64,000 bases of DNA from Nemania diffusa. Lineage: Eukaryota > Ascomycota > Sordariomycetes > Xylariales > Xylariaceae. The notes below the pieces were generated by a model. The model saw nothing but the letters and a program-made list of their open reading frames with translations, made no database searches and was not told the origin of the DNA. Within the stretch, counting starts at the first letter, position 1. Each line of letters opens with the position of its first letter. Positions 59,571 to 64,000 of this stretch are shown piece by piece. A program made the translations under genes and the position numbers. The stretch covers positions 1,116,001-1,180,000 of the forward strand of contig JBBPUQ010000004.1 in NCBI GenBank assembly GCA_038501195.1, written 5' to 3'.

Positions 59571-61514
59571 TTAGTCGCCATTCACCTCTCGCACGAGTTC
59601 CCAGCATTTCCGCATTCCTGTGCCCATAGACTCTTCTTCAACAGAGCTGCTCCATCGATCATCAGCATTTGGTAAAGTGCCAAACTCATCATTCGCACAT
59701 ATAACCTCAAACAGGAAAACATGCATGGTTAACTTGAGATGGGAGAAAAGCCAGGGCACACTTCCAAGCTTGCTAGCGTCACTCAAGTTTGGGTGTAATG
59801 AGGATTTCGGTTTGAGGGTGGGATCTAGAACCTTGGAGGCATAAAGTTCTGCGGCTCGCTTGTAAGCTATCGGAGTGCGTTCATGGTCGTCGGGAACAAT
59901 CCAGCTAGGGAACTCCCATAAGCCGGCTAGAAGGCCCTTCTGCGGTCGCCGGTGAATGAGGTATCGCCCATCACTGTGCCGTATAGCGCACACCAATGTT
60001 TCTTGTTCTTTAACGGCCTTTTTGACGACTTTGACAGGAAACTTCCTCGCGTGATCTACGATAGCAGCTAACCCCGCAGGAGTAATCTCCGTAGGTGTAG
60101 AGACAGTCGCTTCTTTGGGTTCGCTGGATTGTGTGAAAAATGCTGACAGAGTGGCTTGTCTCTGGGTACGTGGTCTGGCCTTGCTTTTCGACGCAACTTT
60201 CTTTGAAATTGGAACGGCCTCGGCATCTTTATCGTCGACGCTTTGTGCAACTTCTTCGAATGGCTGACAGAAGTTGCATAAATCCTCAATATCAGGAGGT
60301 GAGCCAGCGCTGGAATCGCTATGAATGCTTTTTGGAGCCAGTCCTCTCGCGGATGCAAGCTCAAGCCCTTCGCCATATGCTCGACAACTAGCAGTGATGG
60401 GGCAGGACTCGCAGTCTGGCTTAGGAGTACAAACTGTGCTACCCAGTTCCATCAGGGCTTGGCCCCATCGGCCTGGCCTATTGCTGATATGATATTTTCC
60501 AGCACTAGATGTCTCCTCTTCGCTGAAGTCTTCTGCCACAGCTTTGACCAAGCCATCGGCCGCCGCCCATAGAAGATCAATCACAGATTTTTCTGTCTTG
60601 ACATTACCTAGGAGGCCCAATTGCCTACTCAGGACGCGAAGTACATTGCCGTCTACCATGGGGGCTGCTTTCCCGAATACGATTGCCGAGACAGCCCCAG
60701 CAGTGTACCGTCCGACCCCAGGAACCTTCGCAACGAGTTCATCTACAGCTGAAGGCAGAAGACCTTTCATCTCTGGATCTTCGCATACCAACTGTGAGGC
60801 ATTATGTATTCTCGTGGCGCGGCTATAGTAGCCCAGCCCGCGCCACGCAGCCAGCACGTCGTCGGGCTCAGCGGCAGCCAGTTCGTGGATCGTAGGCCAT
60901 TTCTCCATCCACCTATTCCAATAGTCAATAACAACCGCCACGCGGGTTTGTTGCAGCATAATTTCGCTAATCCAAACTTCATAAGCGCGACGCTCAAGCT
61001 TTTGGCGGAATAGTATTAAATCATCGGTATTTTCCCGAGGGTCGATCCAAGGCTTTCGCCATGGCATAGACCGTTGCGAACTAACAGCGTCAAACCATTC
61101 GAGTAGCTCGTCTCGCCCCTTTCTGCTATCGAGTAATAGAGGACGATGGTAATCGATATTATGAATACGCCGAGGCAGCTGGCATGGTGGCATATTATTA
61201 GATGCTGATTTGTCGACGCTAAATAGTCCCTGGAAGACTTGTAGGTTCCCATTTTTGGGTCCATTTTTATTTCGTGGGACTATTTTGCGCTTCTTTTTCG
61301 ACAACTCTCGATCTGATGCTTGATAGTCTTCATCATCACTCTCATTATTTGACGCGTCATTTCGCGTCTCTGCGACTAGCGCGGTTCTTTTTCTGGAGGT
61401 TGACCTATGTGAGGACGTCAAGGCTTTGCTCTTATCGGGTTCTAAGAGTCTGTTTGATGATTCATCCAGGAATCCAGGGCTCCGTTGCTGGACTTGTCGT
61501 AAAGAGCGTCTCAT
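59571..61514 (-). CDS. mutY: A/G-specific adenine DNA glycosylase (MutY)
   Basis: A single exon of 647 aa from M-R-R-S-L; an ATG 60 bases upstream (61574) is in frame but adds a non-conserved stretch. A ~130-residue basic, Ser-rich N-terminus probably carries nuclear or mitochondrial targeting. The catalytic domain starts at ~150 with P-W-R-K-P-W; L-Q-Q-T-R-V (~183), helix-hairpin-helix V-P-G-V-G-R-Y-T-A-G (~263) and catalytic Asp in M-V-D-G-N (~286). The [4Fe-4S] cluster is C-x6-C-x2-C-x5-C (~360-377). A C-terminal NUDIX-like domain (~490-640) recognises 8-oxoguanine. The enzyme removes adenine mispaired with 8-oxoG in base excision repair. All catalytic residues are present; the fungal N-terminal and linker regions make it longer than bacterial MutY. 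Confidence 0.95.
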   Translation of the reverse strand: MRRSLRQVQQRSPGFLDESSNRLLEPDKSKALTSSHRSTSRKRTALVAETRNDASNNESDDEDYQASDRELSKKKRKIVPRNKNGPKNGNLQVFQGLFSVDKSASNNMPPCQLPRRIHNIDYHRPLLLDSRKGRDELLEWFDAVSSQRSMPWRKPWIDPRENTDDLILFRQKLERRAYEVWISEIMLQQTRVAVVIDYWNRWMEKWPTIHELAAAEPDDVLAAWRGLGYYSRATRIHNASQLVCEDPEMKGLLPSAVDELVAKVPGVGRYTAGAVSAIVFGKAAPMVDGNVLRVLSRQLGLLGNVKTEKSVIDLLWAAADGLVKAVAEDFSEEETSSAGKYHISNRPGRWGQALMELGSTVCTPKPDCESCPITASCRAYGEGLELASARGLAPKSIHSDSSAGSPPDIEDLCNFCQPFEEVAQSVDDKDAEAVPISKKVASKSKARPRTQRQATLSAFFTQSSEPKEATVSTPTEITPAGLAAIVDHARKFPVKVVKKAVKEQETLVCAIRHSDGRYLIHRRPQKGLLAGLWEFPSWIVPDDHERTPIAYKRAAELYASKVLDPTLKPKSSLHPNLSDASKLGSVPWLFSHLKLTMHVFLFEVICANDEFGTLPNADDRWSSSVEEESMGTGMRKCWELVREVNGD

Positions 61515-62264
61515 GATGGTTACAATATATGAATTACTATATACCTGCAGATAGAATAGCAATGACAAGACCATGAATCCTTAGTTTGACGCGTAGTCAC
61601 GTGATACTCGGACATTTTCTAAGCTAGGATCTACGTAGTAGGTAGCTCCCGTCCTTACATAAGCAAGACAATGAACCCCTCCACAAATGTAGGGTTCAGT
61701 AAGTAAGTACCTTCGGTAACTACATAATACTATCACGATGCTGCCCACCTACCTACCTACATAACCTAATTCGACCTACAGGCTACTTCCTACCTACATA
61801 CCTACCTAATCTACCTACCTAGATAGTCCGAATCTCATAGCCCTTATGATTTAGCACTATTTAACTATTCGTAAGCCACCGTAAGCCGCTCGCACCCATC
61901 GTTGGTTCCAACAGATCTACCTACTTACATAGGTAGGTCGATAGGTACGGTAATCAAGCCAACTACCGTATTCCAGGTCGCTAAGGCAATACTATGACGA
62001 TCATATATCTTATACCTGTCATGATATTGATTCAATGTAACCTGATAGAGTACTCTGATTGGCTATAAAGTCCCGGCAAGTGAGACCCCGCACCTTCTCC
62101 TGTAAACCCCAATTGTACCAATCAAGAGCGTCTATGAACATGGAGTATGTTTACCTCGACTTCCCCTTGCGTTATGCTGTACTTAGTGAATTGTTCAAAA
62201 GCTTCCCAACAATTTCGGAATTAGGCAGGTACCATGTTGTTGAGCAGGATCGATTATTTTCAGG
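61515..62264. other. Intergenic with ACCT tracts
   Basis: 750 bp between divergent mutY and the kinase-like gene, dominated by ACCT/AGGT tracts at 61743-61822 and 61917-61944. No gene is supported. Confidence 0.5.
61743..61822. repeat. Interrupted (CTAC)n tract
   Basis: Multiple runs of CTACCTAC separated by short unique spacers over 80 bp. Confidence 0.75.
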
Positions 62265-63691
62265 ATGGCGGAGTTTACATCGAAGCCACTTGACATCCTA
62301 GACGACGACGAGGCAGCTGACGTCCATATACTTGAGGGTAAACTAAACCAGAATGCGTTCTCAGGACAAAGCTTTAGATATGTACTGACCGGGATCAGGA
62401 TTACCAACTGGTACCAAAACCTTCTTCTTGGCTCCTTCAGGCGAGCGTTTCTGGGTGACAACCGAAAGGATTGAAGATGTACCTGGGGATCAAGGTACAG
62501 GGCCAGTCTTCAAGAAGGTTGCAGCCCGAGTGTGATCATCAAGCATAAGGCAATTTGACTGACACTTATTTAGACCGCTTCTGGCGATGCCGGCTACGAC
62601 AAACTGAGAACAGCCTTCAATGCCGAGGATCAAGTGTTCGAGTTCGTACCCGAATATGTTCCCCGACCAATATGCTTCGCACACTACATGGGTAAGTCCG
62701 CTGGAGTCTTTTATCTCCTTTCGGCCTGTCTCAGAGACACAAATTCCCTTAATGGGCATATTCTGCTCTTTCTACTCCTGCAAGCTCCCGAAACACTGAG
62801 CAATTCTTACTACAAATGGACATTATTAACTCGAGTGTTATATGTAGCTCACCCTAGCCTATACTACTATGCCTGCGAGTTCGTCGATATGCTCGATGAA
62901 ATCCCGAGCCCCGTAGTATGGGCTGAAGCAGCCGCGAAACTACACAAGAGAAGCATGGCTAAGTCACCCACGCGACAGTTTGGCTTTTATTGCACCACCT
63001 ACTCAGCTAACATTCCTGTCGACTGTATTTGGAACGCATCTTGGGAGACCGTCTGGACTTTTCAACTCAAAGCATTGCTAGATCAGGACAAAGATCTTCA
63101 TGGCCTAGATGAGGAGTACTCCAAACTACAGGCTACTTTCTTCGATGATGTGACACCTGCATACTTGGGGCCCTTGCAATCAAACGGTCGGTCTATATCC
63201 CCGTGCCTAATTCACTCAAACCTATGGCGGCACAACATCAAGCCTAGGGTAAACTCAGATGACGTCTGCATGATGAACTCGGTCGCTTGCTGGGGGCATC
63301 ATGAAGGTAAGAAAGTCCCCTCCAACGCTGCTTAGTTGGGCCAGCTGTTATTTGACCATTCTCAGCTCATGACCATCGTAATAGCTGAATTAGCAGTCTG
63401 CCGTAGCCCAAAATATGGCCTTGGAGAGTCATATATTGAGGAGTACTTGAAACACATGCCAAAATCAGAACCAGCAGAGGACTTCGATACCCGTAATGCT
63501 ATATACGCAATGAGGCACCATGTGCTCCTCTCGCTGATCTACCACGAGGATCTATCCTTTCGACAAATGTGAGTTTTCTCGCTCCTATCGCTTTGTCCCC
63601 TACATATAACTCTTAAATCTAACAAGATTAAAGTGCCATGACAGAGATGAAAAAGCTCGTAGAGCAAGCCGCTTCTACTGCATCTAAGTAG
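62265..63691 (+). CDS. Fructosamine-kinase-family protein, likely pseudokinase
   Basis: Six-exon model: 62265-62337, 62399-62517, 62574-62691, 62785-63306, 63385-63568 and 63634-63691, total 357 aa; a later acceptor for exon 4 (62848) also keeps frame and would remove 21 codons. The sequence follows the fungal protein-ribulosamine/fructosamine 3-kinase family closely: P-S-P-V-V-x-A-E-A-x-A-K-L-H-K-R-S-M, G-P-L-Q, C-L-I-H-S, K-P-R-V-N-S-D-D-V, K-S-E-P. In that family the catalytic loop reads H-S-D-L-W and the metal-binding Asp lies in F-D-S; here they read H-S-N-L-W-R-H-N (N codon 63219-63221) and M-N-S (63276-63278). Both key aspartates are thus asparagine, each by a G-to-A change, and the glycine before N-I-K is lost. 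Classical deglycating kinase activity is unlikely. Confidence 0.85.
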
Positions 63692-64000
63692 GTCTTACTT
63701 TTCAGGAGAAGATTAGGAACGCTGGCAGCATATTCTTTACATGTTTTTAGTTACATTAATAATTCTAACACCCAACTCCGCTCTTTATATGCATCTTGAT
63801 ATTGCTCTTGTGACTATATTGGTATATTGTCTAGTAGTCGTGCTATAAATATATCTTATCTCGTCTATGCTTCGTAACTATAGTCTAGTAGCTACTATAG
63901 AGTAGAACATGCAAGCATATAGCTAATATCTACTCTTGACGCCTCAATGACTATGAATCACCGACGAGATTTCTCGGGCTAACCCAGCCGGGCATAAATA
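63692..64000. other. AT-rich end of window
   Basis: About 300 AT-rich bases after the kinase-like gene. No gene seen. Confidence 0.5.

Overview
The window is nuclear DNA of a filamentous ascomycete (Pezizomycotina, most likely a Sordariomycete). Genes carry short introns (about 45-165 nt) with GT..AG ends and CTAAC/CTGAC-like branch sites, intergenic DNA is long and AT-rich with many scattered ACCT/AGGT tetranucleotide tracts, and the gene families are typical of plant-associated or saprotrophic fungi: carbohydrate-active enzymes, Zn2Cys6 regulators, a P450, LysM proteins, RTA1, PNGase A. The species cannot be named from sequence alone. Exon structures were built by hand; for every spliced gene in the feature list, apart from the uncertain small one after the chitinase, the exon lengths sum to a multiple of three.

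Layout. 0-5 kb: a weak small ORF, a secreted DUF4185 protein (minus) and a long gene-poor stretch. 5-14.5 kb: a phenol-hydroxylase-type flavoprotein monooxygenase, a secreted beta-propeller protein (minus), a GH3 beta-glucosidase and a Zn2Cys6 regulator (minus). 14.5-18 kb: gene-poor. 18-24.4 kb: a small secreted cysteine-containing protein, a secreted six-hairpin glycosidase with an F5/8C-like C-terminus (minus) and bifunctional PFK-2/FBPase-2 (minus). 24.4-27.7 kb: no gene found. 27.7-31.7 kb: a PaxU/TMEM53-type (DUF829) hydrolase-fold protein, a P450 and a 76-residue cysteine-rich protein.

32.8-45.9 kb is the most interesting part, a chitin-centred block: a five-LysM secreted protein (minus), an unrecognised 291-residue protein (plus), a two-LysM secreted protein (minus) and a 13-exon, about 1817-residue secreted protein (plus). 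The large protein joins cysteine-rich chitin-binding modules, a GH18 catalytic domain with an intact DxxDxDWE motif, a long middle region and a C-terminal domain resembling the NucA/NucB nuclease family, with a Lys-Arg site just before the nuclease part. This is the plan of a zymocin-like killer toxin (chitinase carrier plus nuclease cargo) in one polypeptide, and it is the best candidate for a little-described system here.

48-64 kb: an F-box-like protein, a second Zn2Cys6 regulator (minus) paralogous to the first, an RTA1-family membrane protein, a carboxylesterase, PNGase A, the MutY adenine DNA glycosylase (minus) and a fructosamine-kinase-family protein in which both catalytic aspartates read as asparagine. 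A dispersed LTR-like repeat occurs at about 7.3 kb and 54.9 kb. No tRNA, rRNA, CRISPR array or intact transposon was found.
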